From positions 1 to 64,000 of the forward strand of contig JBMNRP010000006.1 of the NCBI GenBank assembly GCA_050944685.1: a stretch of 64,000 bases of DNA, given 5' to 3'. The notes under the pieces are model-generated. The model did no database searches. It was not told the DNA's origin and worked only from the letters and a program-made list of their open reading frames with translations. This DNA comes from CADBRN01 sp050944685 (GTDB taxonomy: Bacteria; Bacillota; Clostridia; Lachnospirales; Lachnospiraceae). Below are positions 26,170 to 34,502 of this stretch, in pieces. Every line of letters starts with the position of its first letter. Position 1 is the stretch's first letter. A program made the position numbers and the translations under genes.

Positions 26170-27801
26170 ATGATAAAAACTACGGACGAAATAGTAAACG
26201 AGCTGAAGGATTATAAGAACCCTAGGGCGAGGCTCTCCCGACTGGTGAAAGAGGGAGTATATACACCGATCGTCCGGGGGCTGTACGAGACGGATGCGGA
26301 CGCGCCCGGCTGTGCCGTGGCAGGGGCGATCTGTGCGCCGTCTTATTTGTCGTTTGAATATGCGCTTATCCGGCATCATCTGATTCCGGAGCGCGATTGC
26401 GTGTATACGTCCGCAACCTGCCGCCGGAAGAAAAAGAAGCTCTATGAGACGCCGTTCGGGCGCTATGTGTTTCGGGATGTGCCGAAGGATGCATTTCCAT
26501 GCGGAGTCACAGAAGAGAAAGAGAAAGGATATACCTTCCGGATCGCCGGTCCGGAAAAAGCGTTCTGCGATGAAATGTATATTCTGGCGCCGGTGGCCAA
26601 TCAGCATGAAATGTGGGACCTTCTGTTTGACAAACTCCGGGTAAACGAGGATCTGCTCCTGAAACTGGACCGGAAGAAGCTGCAGGAGCTTGCCGCGAAA
26701 TATCACAGCCGGAATGTCGTTCTGATGACGAAGGTAATTGAACATATTCATAAAGATTCGGAAAAACGGAGGTGTACGTTGAAATTAATGAAAACCGAAG
26801 ATGCCGTCGGTCAGGTTCTCTGCCACGACATCACGCAGATCATCCGGGGAGAGAAAAAGGGGCCGGTTTTCCGCAAGGGGCATATCATCACGAAGGAGGA
26901 CATCCCGGTTCTTCTTTCGGTCGGCAAGGAGAATGTCTATATCTGGGAAAATGACGACTCAAAGCTTCATGAAAATGACGCGGCCCGGATTCTCTGTGAC
27001 ATCTGCAGAAGCGATTATATGCACCCGTCCGAGGTAAAAGAAGGGAAGATCGAGCTGATCGCCGATCGGGACGGACTGCTGAAGGTAGACACGGAGAAAC
27101 TGTATGCGGTCAATTCTCTCGGGGAGATGATGATCGCGACCCGCCACGGAAATTTCCCGGTGAAAAAGGGAGATCATCTGTGCGGGACCAGAATCATCCC
27201 GCTCGTCATTGACAGGGAAAAAATGGAGCGCGCCAGAAGGGCCGCCGGAGACGGCCATATTCTCCGCATCCTTCCGTTTCAGAAGAAAAAGGTCGGCATC
27301 GTCACGACCGGAAGCGAGGTTTATTACCATCGGATCGAGGATACCTTCACACCGGTTATTGAGGAGAAGGTCGGCGAGTACGGTGCGGAGGTGATCGGCC
27401 ATGAGATCTGCAGCGATGATCACGAGATGATCACCGCCGCGATCCGGAAGCTGCTGGAGCAGGGAGCGGACATGATTTTCTGTACCGGCGGCATGAGCGT
27501 CGATCCGGACGACAGGACTCCGCTCGCCATCCGGAATACCGGAGCGGAAATTGTTACCTACGGTTCCCCGGTTCTTCCGGGAGCCATGCTGCTGATCTCC
27601 TATTACGGCGAAAAGAGGATCCCTGTCTGCGGGCTTCCGGGATGCGTCATGTATTCGAAACGCACGGTTTTCGATCTGATTCTTCCGCGTCTCATGGCGG
27701 ACGATCCGATCTCGAAAAAAGATATTGACGGACTGGGAGAGGGTGGACTCTGCCTGAACTGCGACGTCTGCACCTTCCCGAACTGCGGCTTCGGGAAGTA
27801 A
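26170..27801 (+). CDS. AbiEi-like antitoxin domain fused to MoeA-like molybdopterin protein
   Basis: This 543-residue frame has two unrelated halves. Residues 1-200 resemble the AbiEi/type IV antitoxin-like family (winged-helix start with LKDYKNPRARLSRLVKEGVY, then RGLYETDADAPG and SYLSFEYALIRHHL). Residues 204-543 form a MoeA-like molybdopterin-binding protein (MKTEDAVGQVLCHDITQI, VGIVTTGSEVYYHRI near 377, FCTGGMSVDPDDRTPLAI near 437) with a Cys-rich tail (CLNCDVCTFPNCGFGK). Inside the frame, GGAGG at 26768-26772 sits six bases before TTG 26779, an apparently functional start for the MoeA part alone. The locus may therefore give both a fusion and a free MoeA-like protein. AAGGTG precedes ATG 26170. 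A cognate AbiEii toxin is not present. Confidence 0.75.
   Translation: MIKTTDEIVNELKDYKNPRARLSRLVKEGVYTPIVRGLYETDADAPGCAVAGAICAPSYLSFEYALIRHHLIPERDCVYTSATCRRKKKKLYETPFGRYVFRDVPKDAFPCGVTEEKEKGYTFRIAGPEKAFCDEMYILAPVANQHEMWDLLFDKLRVNEDLLLKLDRKKLQELAAKYHSRNVVLMTKVIEHIHKDSEKRRCTLKLMKTEDAVGQVLCHDITQIIRGEKKGPVFRKGHIITKEDIPVLLSVGKENVYIWENDDSKLHENDAARILCDICRSDYMHPSEVKEGKIELIADRDGLLKVDTEKLYAVNSLGEMMIATRHGNFPVKKGDHLCGTRIIPLVIDREKMERARRAAGDGHILRILPFQKKKVGIVTTGSEVYYHRIEDTFTPVIEEKVGEYGAEVIGHEICSDDHEMITAAIRKLLEQGADMIFCTGGMSVDPDDRTPLAIRNTGAEIVTYGSPVLPGAMLLISYYGEKRIPVCGLPGCVMYSKRTVFDLILPRLMADDPISKKDIDGLGEGGLCLNCDVCTFPNCGFGK
26768..26781 (+). promoter_or_regulatory. Internal ribosome site and TTG start inside the fusion
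   Basis: GGAGG at 26768-26772, a six-base spacer and TTG at 26779-26781 lie in the main reading frame exactly at the domain boundary. Translation from here would give a normal-length MoeA-like protein of about 340 residues. Confidence 0.6.
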
Positions 27802-27858
27802 ATGCCCGCAGCGGCATCTTCCGGAGAAAATGATCGGAGCGATGGAGGTGAAATCCGC

Positions 27859-28563
27859 ATGAATGAATTACTGGATATCTTAAAATCCCTGGACTGGAGC
27901 CCGCTGTGGATTTCTCTGAAGACGGGAATCGTCGCGACGGTGATCTCATTCTTTCTCGGCATTTTTGCCGCCAGGAAGGTGATCCGGAGAGGACCGGGTG
28001 CGAAGTCCGTGATCGACGGAATCCTCACGCTGCCAATGGTTCTTCCGCCGACGGTGGCCGGTTTTTTCCTGCTGCTGCTGTTCAGCCTCCGGCGTCCGTT
28101 CGGCTCGTTCCTGTACGACCATTTCGGCCTGAAGGTGGTACAGACCTGGCTTGGCTGCATTATTGCGGCCACGGTCATCGCCTTTCCTCTGATGTACCGG
28201 AATGCGAGGGCCGCCTTCGAGCAGATTGACGTCAACCTGGTTTATGCGGCGCGCACACTCGGCATGTCCGAGGTTCGGATTTTCTGGAAGGTGATTCTGC
28301 CTGCCGCCGGTCCCGGCGTCGTTTCCGGTACGATTCTGACGTTTGCGCGTGCCCTCGGCGAGTACGGAGCAACCTCCATGCTCGCGGGCAATATTCCCGG
28401 AAAGACCGCGACGATCTCGCAGAGGATCGCGATGGTCATCCAGGACGGCGATTACGCGACCGCCGGCGTATGGGTCATTATCGTCCTTCTGATTGCCTTC
28501 GGCATCATTTTTGCGATGAATATGGTGACCGGGAAGACGATGAAAAACATAGAACGGTGGTAA
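27859..28563 (+). CDS. modB: Molybdate ABC transporter permease ModB
   Basis: This 234-residue inner-membrane subunit has about five hydrophobic segments, the N-terminal WISLKTGIVATVISFFLGI, MVLPPTVAGFFLLLLFS near residue 62, and the ABC-interaction loop AARTLGMSEVRIFWKVILP near 133, followed by the ModB-typical ARALGEYGATSMLAGNIPGKT. It forms the channel for molybdate with ModC and ModA. GGAGGTG ends eight bases before ATG 27859. It lies 57 bases after the MoeA fusion in the same transcription direction. Confidence 0.95.
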   Translation: MNELLDILKSLDWSPLWISLKTGIVATVISFFLGIFAARKVIRRGPGAKSVIDGILTLPMVLPPTVAGFFLLLLFSLRRPFGSFLYDHFGLKVVQTWLGCIIAATVIAFPLMYRNARAAFEQIDVNLVYAARTLGMSEVRIFWKVILPAAGPGVVSGTILTFARALGEYGATSMLAGNIPGKTATISQRIAMVIQDGDYATAGVWVIIVLLIAFGIIFAMNMVTGKTMKNIERW

Positions 28564-28586
28564 TCCGTCTCTCTTTCGGAGAAGAT

Positions 28587-29684
28587 ATGCAAGATACAGG
28601 TGACGGGGGACAGAAGCGGGAGCTTACGATCCGCCTTCGAAAAAAACTGAATGAATTCGATCTCGACATTGACCTGAAAGAAACCAGCTCCCGCATCGGA
28701 ATACTGGGTCCTTCGGGATGCGGGAAAAGTATGACGCTCAAAAGCATCGCCGGCATCGTTACACCGGACGCCGGCCGGATCCGGCTCGGAGAGAGGCTCC
28801 TTTTTGACAGCGATTCGAAAATCAATGTCAGGCCACAGAAGAGAAGAATCGGCTATCTGTTTCAGAATTATGCCCTGTTTCCGACCATGACGGCGGAACA
28901 GAACATCGCTGCCGGTCTGACCGGGGATAAGCGGACAATCCGCGAGCGGGTGAAAAAGATGATCCGCGAATTTCATCTGGAGGGACTGGAGAAGGAGTAT
29001 CCGGGGCGCCTCTCGGGCGGCCAGCAGCAGAGAGTGGCACTGGCGAGACTGATGGCCTATGAGCCGGATGTCATTCTCCTCGACGAACCGTTTTCCGCCA
29101 TGGACGCATTTCTGCGCGATCAGCTTCAGGAACAGATGGCGGAAATTCTCGCGCGCTACGACGGAAGCATGATCCTGGTTTCGCACAACCGCGATGAGAT
29201 TTACCGGTTCTGCGATCATCTGATCATTCTGGACCGCGGTCACGTGGTCTGCGAGGGGAACACCAGAGATGTTTTTGCCGATCCGAAGAAGAAGACCGCT
29301 GCGCGTCTCACCGGGTGCAAGAATTATACCGATCTGGTGCGGACGGACGTGCATCACGCCCGCCTCGTCGACTGGGGAATCGATATCGAGACGAAGCGGG
29401 AGATCCCGGAGGGCACGGACTGTCTCGGGTACCGGGCACACGATTTCATTCCGCTGTGGGGAACCCGGGAGACCAACAGCTTTCCCGCCGTTCTGAAGAA
29501 CAGTGCAGATCTTCCGTTTGAACAGAATTTTTATTTTCTCCCGCAGGGGGAGATGCAGGAGGACAATCCGCGCTTTATCTGCTGGTTTGTCCAGCGGGAC
29601 CTTCAGACGAAAATCCGCGAAAAGGGAATGCCGGATTTTCTTCAGCTCGCCGAGAAGGATATGCTGTTTCTTCAGAAGCAGTGA
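28587..29684 (+). CDS. modC: Molybdate ABC transporter ATPase ModC
   Basis: This 365-residue ATPase powers molybdate import. It has Walker A GPSGCGKS near residue 39, the signature LSGGQQQRVALARL near 137, Walker B VILLDEPFSAMDA near 158 and the switch His in LVSHNRDEI near 192. The last 125 residues replace a plain MOP/TOBE domain with a less conserved region that I cannot assign with confidence. GGAG lies five bases before ATG 28587. It follows modB by 23 bases and precedes moaA, so cofactor synthesis and metal import are co-expressed. Confidence 0.93.
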   Translation: MQDTGDGGQKRELTIRLRKKLNEFDLDIDLKETSSRIGILGPSGCGKSMTLKSIAGIVTPDAGRIRLGERLLFDSDSKINVRPQKRRIGYLFQNYALFPTMTAEQNIAAGLTGDKRTIRERVKKMIREFHLEGLEKEYPGRLSGGQQQRVALARLMAYEPDVILLDEPFSAMDAFLRDQLQEQMAEILARYDGSMILVSHNRDEIYRFCDHLIILDRGHVVCEGNTRDVFADPKKKTAARLTGCKNYTDLVRTDVHHARLVDWGIDIETKREIPEGTDCLGYRAHDFIPLWGTRETNSFPAVLKNSADLPFEQNFYFLPQGEMQEDNPRFICWFVQRDLQTKIREKGMPDFLQLAEKDMLFLQKQ

Positions 29685-29704
29685 TTTGATACAGGTGATT
29701 GGAT

Positions 29705-30673
29705 TTGAAAGATCGTTTCGGAAGAAACATTCAGTATATGAGAATATCGGTCACAGACCGGTGCAATCTGCGCTGCCGGTACTGCATGCCGGAGGATATC
29801 GGGAAGATCCCGATGAACCGCCTTCTGACCTATGAGGAAATCGCGGAGGTGGCCGCAGCGGCGGCAGAGCTCGGAATCACGGATCTCCGGGTGACGGGAG
29901 GCGATCCGCTCGTGCGCCGGGAGACAGAGACCCTCATCGGAATGCTGAAGAGCATTCCCGGGATCCGCAAAGTCAGCATGACGACAAACGGTGTTCTTCT
30001 GGAAAACAAGCTGTCGTCTCTTCTTGCGGCAGGACTGAGCGGGGTCAATATCAGCCTTGACACGCTGAAAGAGGAGACATTCCGAAAAATCACCGGCTTT
30101 GATGCGTTATCCGATGTGAAACGGGGAATCCGTGCGGCGGTTCGTTCGGGTATCCCGGTCCGGATCAATTCCGTTCTTCTGAAAGGTGTCAATGAAGGTG
30201 AGTGGAGAGATCTCGCGGCTCTCGCCAGAGATTATCCGATGGATGTCCGCTTTATCGAGATGATGCCGATCGGTTACGGCAGGCTTTACCACCCGGTGTC
30301 TAACCGCGATCTTCTGGAAAGACTTCGTCTGGAATATCCGGACATGGAGCCGGATGATGTCCTCCACGGGAGCGGTCCTGCGAAATACTGGCGGGTACCG
30401 GGATGGAAGGGCAGTATCGGACTGATCAGTCCGATCAACGGTAAATTCTGCTCGGAATGCAACCGCATCCGGCTGACATCGACCGGAAAACTCAAACCAT
30501 GTCTCTGCTACGGATCGTCGATAGATCTGATGCCGGTCCTGCGAGACGGGCATTCGGGGGGAACGCTCAAAGAAATCATCCGCCTTGCGATTCTTCGGAA
30601 ACCCAAGGAACATTGTTTTGAGACGCGTTCCGAGGTGACAGAGAAGAATTCCATGAATCGCATCGGCGGCTGA
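29705..30673 (+). CDS. moaA: GTP 3',8-cyclase MoaA
   Basis: This 322-residue radical SAM enzyme starts molybdopterin synthesis from GTP, with MoaC. It has the SAM-cluster motif CNLRCRYC near residue 21, the GGDPLVRRE motif near 67, and the second cluster CSECNRIRLTSTGKLKPCL near 250. The C-terminal Gly-Gly needed for activity is present. The TTG at 29705 is chosen because AGGTGA ends six bases upstream; a TTG at 29699 lies too close to that site. Confidence 0.93.
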   Translation: MKDRFGRNIQYMRISVTDRCNLRCRYCMPEDIGKIPMNRLLTYEEIAEVAAAAAELGITDLRVTGGDPLVRRETETLIGMLKSIPGIRKVSMTTNGVLLENKLSSLLAAGLSGVNISLDTLKEETFRKITGFDALSDVKRGIRAAVRSGIPVRINSVLLKGVNEGEWRDLAALARDYPMDVRFIEMMPIGYGRLYHPVSNRDLLERLRLEYPDMEPDDVLHGSGPAKYWRVPGWKGSIGLISPINGKFCSECNRIRLTSTGKLKPCLCYGSSIDLMPVLRDGHSGGTLKEIIRLAILRKPKEHCFETRSEVTEKNSMNRIGG

Positions 30674-30707
30674 TGATAATCAACCAGTCAGACAGGAGGA
30701 AAGAAAA

Positions 30708-31673
30708 ATGAAAAAGAAAGCACTGGCACTTGCTGTTACTGCCCTTATGGCGATCAGCATGACGGCATGCGGAGGATCACAGAGCGATTCTTCGTCCGGG
30801 TCCTCTTCATCCGGATCCGCGAAGGCAACGTCCTCCGCTTCATCCGCCGGAGAAGTGACGGAGAGCGCATCTTCCGTCTCGTCCGCATCCACGGGCACGG
30901 CGGAAGGAGGAGAAAAGACGGATGTCCAGGTATTTATCGCGGCCAGCCTGAACACGGTGATGACCGATCTGGCAGATCAGTATATGGAGCAGCATCCGGA
31001 TGTCAATATCGTGCTGACGGCCGACAGCTCGGGCAAGCTGATGCAGCAGATCGAAGAAGGATATTCCTGCGATCTGTTCTTTTCCGCGGCACAGAAGCAG
31101 ATGGATCAGCTCGAGACCGACAATCTGGTAGTGAGCGGAACCCGTCACAATGTGCTGAATAACCAGCTCGTTGTTCTGACGTACAAGGACAGCGGAACGG
31201 CGGTTACCGGCCTGGAGAACCTGAAGGACGCCAAGAGCATCGCACTGGCGGACGGCAGCGTTCCGGTCGGAAAATATACCCGCCAGGCGCTGATGAACCT
31301 GGGAATCCTCGCAAAGACGGATGATCCCTCCACCTACACGACACAGCAGGTCTCCGAGGCGCTCGGCGGAGTAGAGATCAGCGAGCAGGGAAATGTCAGC
31401 AAGGTTCTGGAGGCGGTCAAGGAGCATTCCTGCGAGGTAGGCACCACCTACTATTCGGACACGTACGGATTCGAGGATGAAGTGGAGGTGCTGCAGACCG
31501 TATCCTACGATGTATCCGGAGATATTATCTATCCGATTGCTCAGATTACCAATCAGGAGGCGTCCGGAGAAGAGACAGAGGCGGCAGCTGATTTCGAGAA
31601 TTTCGTGCTCTCGGATGAATCCAAAACCGTATTCCAGAAGTATTATTTTGACACCAATGTAAGTGATTCCTGA
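30708..31673 (+). CDS. modA: Molybdate-binding lipoprotein ModA
   Basis: This 321-residue protein has a signal peptide with lipobox MTAC (lipidated Cys 21), then a low-complexity Ser/Gly/Ala linker (about 22-65) that tethers it to the membrane. The ligand-binding part follows: VQVFIAASLNTVMTDLADQY near residue 70, LTADSSGKLMQQIEEG near 101, and VGTTYYSDTYG near 244. It captures molybdate outside the cell for ModBC. Having modA last, after moaA, differs from the common modABC order. A GGAGG-type site precedes ATG 30708 and a terminator follows. Confidence 0.95.
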   Translation: MKKKALALAVTALMAISMTACGGSQSDSSSGSSSSGSAKATSSASSAGEVTESASSVSSASTGTAEGGEKTDVQVFIAASLNTVMTDLADQYMEQHPDVNIVLTADSSGKLMQQIEEGYSCDLFFSAAQKQMDQLETDNLVVSGTRHNVLNNQLVVLTYKDSGTAVTGLENLKDAKSIALADGSVPVGKYTRQALMNLGILAKTDDPSTYTTQQVSEALGGVEISEQGNVSKVLEAVKEHSCEVGTTYYSDTYGFEDEVEVLQTVSYDVSGDIIYPIAQITNQEASGEETEAAADFENFVLSDESKTVFQKYYFDTNVSDS

Positions 31674-31704
31674 ACCGCATTTGTTTTCAGAAAGTACAAA
31701 AAGA

Positions 31705-31740
31705 GCGGCTTCGCGCGGAAGCGCGCGGCCGCCCCTTTTT
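31705..31740 (+). terminator. modA: Intrinsic terminator after modA
   Basis: GCGGC at 31705-31709 with CGCGC pairs to GCGCG and GCCGC at 31728-31732; CCC and five T residues follow. It ends the mod/moa transcription unit. Confidence 0.8.
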
Positions 31741-31869
31741 CGGCCGGAAAAGGTATGAGGTTTCCTGAACATTATACTTTTTTTTATACACTTTTTTATC
31801 CAATTGTGATAATATATTATATGCTAACAAACTGGCGGGGGGATATCACATTAAAGATCCAGTGAATAT

Positions 31870-33399
31870 ATGCAGGAGATGCAAATGGGATACGTCAGTG
31901 AAGCCCCTTCAAACAGAGATGAGGAGGGCCGTCCCGAAGGGCGAACAAATACGAGCCGGAGCCGACTTGGGGCTGCGGCTTTGTTAGAGAGAAGGAGCAG
32001 ACGCAAAGGAAAATCGGGCGGTGTAAAGAAATCGTCCGAAACGCGGCAGAGCCCCTCGAATCAGAAGATTTCTCAATTAATCCCGAAAAACGGAGCTCGG
32101 AAGTCCTCGGACATTCTTTCATCCTCGACGGGTGAGGGCCGGGGATTTGGGCCGATTACCTTTCTGCCGAAAACAGGCATGGCCCGGGGAGCCGCTGTGA
32201 CGAGCTCCTCCGCTGCCGAAAACAGCAGTCGGAATAACTCAAATCCGATCGATGAGATGCCGGTATGCCCGTACGCAAAACGCTGCGGAGGGTGTGATTA
32301 CCAGGGAATGGTTTACAGAAGGCAGCTCGCGGTGAAGGAAAATCTGGTGAGGCGGGAGCTTCGTCCGTTTGTTCGCATTCATCCGATCACGGGAGCGGAT
32401 AATCCGTATCATTACCGCAACAAGGCGCATGCCGTCGCGACGAGGACACGGAACGGGAAAGTCGTCACCGGGATTTACATGGAAGGCACCCACAGGGTGG
32501 TTCCGGTCAGCAGCTGCCAGATCGAGGACGAAAAGGCAGACGCGATCCTGCAGACGATTACCAGGCTGATCATTTCATTTCATATCCGGATTTACGATGA
32601 GGATTCGGGAACCGGTTTTCTGAGACACATCCTGGTACGGGTAGGAAGAAAAACCGGTCAGATTCTTGTCATTCTGGTCGGCGCCTCGGTAGTATTTTCG
32701 TCGAAACACAGTTTTGTCAAGGCACTGGTGGAGAAGCATCCTGAGATCACATCGATCGTTCTGAATGTAAATCCCCGTCACACCAACATGGTGCTCGGAG
32801 ATCGGGATATCGTTCTTTACGGGAGCGGAACCATCGAAGATGAATTGTGCGGAAAGAGATTCCGCATCTCTCCGAGGTCCTTCTATCAGGTCAATTCGGA
32901 GATGACGGAGCATCTCTACCGGAGGGCGATCAGTCTCGCTCAGCTGACCGGAAAAGAAAAGGTCATTGACGCATACTGCGGGATCGGGACGATCGGAATC
33001 ATCGCTTCGGATTACGCGAAGGAAGTCAGGGCGATCGAGCTCAACCGGGACGCTGTGCGTGATGCGGAATATAATGTAAAGACAAACCGCGCCGGCAATG
33101 TCCGCGTTATTTCCGCGGATGCCACGCAGTATCTCGTTCAGGCCGCCGCGAGACAAGTTCAGGCTGACGTGATTTTCATGGATCCGCCCCGCTCGGGCAG
33201 CACGGAGTCCTTTATCTACGCGGCTTCTCAGATAAACCCGTCACGTATCGTCTATATTTCATGCAATCCGGAGACGCTGGCTCGTGATCTGGGTACGTTT
33301 GACCGATTCGGCTATCAGGCGCGGGAAGCATGGCCGTTTGATTTATTCTGTTTCTCGAAGCATGTCGAGACGGTGGTTTTACTGACGAGAGACAATTAA
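31870..33399 (+). CDS. rlmD: RlmD-type 23S rRNA uracil-C5 methyltransferase with odd N-terminus
   Basis: The C-terminal 380 residues form a class I SAM methyltransferase of the TrmA/RlmD group: iron-sulfur Cys motif CPYAKRCGGCDYQ near residue 133, SAM site VIDAYCGIGTIGIIAS near 373, MDPPRSGSTESF near 435 and the catalytic SCNPETLARD near 465. It methylates a uracil in 23S rRNA or tRNA. Residues 1-129 are low-complexity, rich in Ser, Arg and Gly, with no fold I recognise. Their DNA contains a strong hairpin (31954-31980), so this part may be an untranslated leader, with translation from ATG 32257 or another nearby codon. I report the full frame. Confidence 0.85.
   Translation: MQEMQMGYVSEAPSNRDEEGRPEGRTNTSRSRLGAAALLERRSRRKGKSGGVKKSSETRQSPSNQKISQLIPKNGARKSSDILSSSTGEGRGFGPITFLPKTGMARGAAVTSSSAAENSSRNNSNPIDEMPVCPYAKRCGGCDYQGMVYRRQLAVKENLVRRELRPFVRIHPITGADNPYHYRNKAHAVATRTRNGKVVTGIYMEGTHRVVPVSSCQIEDEKADAILQTITRLIISFHIRIYDEDSGTGFLRHILVRVGRKTGQILVILVGASVVFSSKHSFVKALVEKHPEITSIVLNVNPRHTNMVLGDRDIVLYGSGTIEDELCGKRFRISPRSFYQVNSEMTEHLYRRAISLAQLTGKEKVIDAYCGIGTIGIIASDYAKEVRAIELNRDAVRDAEYNVKTNRAGNVRVISADATQYLVQAAARQVQADVIFMDPPRSGSTESFIYAASQINPSRIVYISCNPETLARDLGTFDRFGYQAREAWPFDLFCFSKHVETVVLLTRDN
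31954..31980 (+). other. Strong hairpin within the putative rlmD leader
   Basis: AGCCG and AGCC at 31954-31963 pair with GGCT and CGGCT at 31971-31980 around a seven-base loop, leaving one G-G internal mismatch. It lies inside the odd 5' extension of the methyltransferase frame, which suggests structured RNA. Confidence 0.5.
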
Positions 33400-33484
33400 A
33401 GAGGCGGGGAAAGCCCGTAAATACGTGTTTTCTGCGGCACCAGTCTTTCCGGGAAGAGAGGCTGGTGCCGCTTGGCAATTGTAT

Positions 33485-34330
33485 ATGAAAGAGCAGTCTG
33501 AAAAATTGAACATTATTATCCCTCAGTGGCAGGGCAGCGGGCAGGATCTCTGTACATGGTATGGTGCATTTGCCCTCCGGGATAACTATCTGGATGACCC
33601 GAAGGCAGTGACTGTGAATATCGGGAGGGAGCCGCTCTCTCCGGAGAAAAATCACATTCTCGGCTACGACGATATTCTTCGGGATATGGATCGGGTGAAT
33701 AAAATCCTGGAGGAGAAAAACCCGTCCAAAATCTTCACTGTCGGTGGCGGATGTGATGCCGATACACCATGTGTGGCCTGGCTGAACAGAAAATATAAAG
33801 GGGATATGGCTGTCGTCTATATTGATGCACATGGCGATCTGAATACGCCGGATTCATCGGAAAGCAAACTGTATTATGGGATGTCTCTTCGGGCACTGTC
33901 AGGGGAGGGCGCTTCCGGAATCATCCGCCGGCTTGCCTCCGTGATCCGGCCGGATCAGCTGATCATGTGTGCCGGCCGCTGCCTGGATCCGGAAGAAGTT
34001 CGGTATAAGAGAGAAAATAATGTATCCGATCTTTCCGTTGAGCAGCTGGAACTGGATCCGGAGGCTGCGGCAAAAGAGGTTATCCGAAAAGGGTATCACC
34101 ATGTCTATATCCATGTGGATCTGGATTCTCTGGATCCCGAAGAATTCAAACTCACGCCGGTGCAGGAACCGGACGGTCTGAAGTGCAATACACTGAACTT
34201 GATTTTACGGGCATTGTCGACGTGCGGTGCCGGGATCGCCGGGCTGGGACTGCTTGAGTATTCGGGCACGGCAGCAAACGAAGGCAATTTTCTGGTTGAA
34301 TCCGTGATATCACTTGGAAAAAATTTATAA
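33485..34330 (+). CDS. Arginase/agmatinase-fold protein with altered metal ligand
   Basis: This 281-residue protein has the ureohydrolase layout: DAHGDLNTPDSS near residue 119 (Asp-His-Asp ligands) and HVDLDSLDP near 203 (Asp-x-Asp). The first metal ligand block, usually GGDH or GGGH, reads VGGGCDAD near residue 95, so the expected His is Cys. Arginases, agmatinases and formiminoglutamases use two manganese ions to hydrolyse guanidino or formimino groups; this protein may bind a different metal or substrate. The frame opens at 33425, but the first residues there look non-coding; ATG 33485 has only a weak ribosome site. Confidence 0.8.
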   Translation: MKEQSEKLNIIIPQWQGSGQDLCTWYGAFALRDNYLDDPKAVTVNIGREPLSPEKNHILGYDDILRDMDRVNKILEEKNPSKIFTVGGGCDADTPCVAWLNRKYKGDMAVVYIDAHGDLNTPDSSESKLYYGMSLRALSGEGASGIIRRLASVIRPDQLIMCAGRCLDPEEVRYKRENNVSDLSVEQLELDPEAAAKEVIRKGYHHVYIHVDLDSLDPEEFKLTPVQEPDGLKCNTLNLILRALSTCGAGIAGLGLLEYSGTAANEGNFLVESVISLGKNL

Positions 34331-34377
34331 GTCGGAACAGGTATTGTTTCGGCCCGGAAAAAAAGATCGCCGGATAG

Positions 34378-34410
34378 AGCGCTTCTGCATTTTTGCAGGG
34401 CGCTTTTTTG
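34378..34410 (+). terminator. Intrinsic terminator after the arginase-like gene
   Basis: AGCGC at 34378-34382 and GCGCT at 34400-34404 flank an inner CTGCA/TGCAG stem, followed by six T residues. Confidence 0.8.
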
Positions 34411-34421
34411 AATTTGTGAGG

Positions 34422-34450
34422 TGGACAAATTTCATGGTTCCGCATACAAT
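34422..34450 (+). promoter_or_regulatory. Sigma-A type promoter for the SixA-CHAD gene
   Basis: TGGACA at 34422-34427 and TACAAT at 34445-34450 are separated by 17 bases. The start codon at 34503 follows at a normal distance with a GGAGGG ribosome site. Confidence 0.7.
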
Positions 34451-34502
34451 ATCTGTATTGACAGAGAGATATCAAAAAGGACCTGCGATAGGAGGGCAGA
34501 AA

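Noticed and set aside
26170..26780. AbiE phage-defence toxin-antitoxin system
   Set aside because: Only an antitoxin-like domain is present, fused to MoeA; there is no AbiEii nucleotidyltransferase gene.
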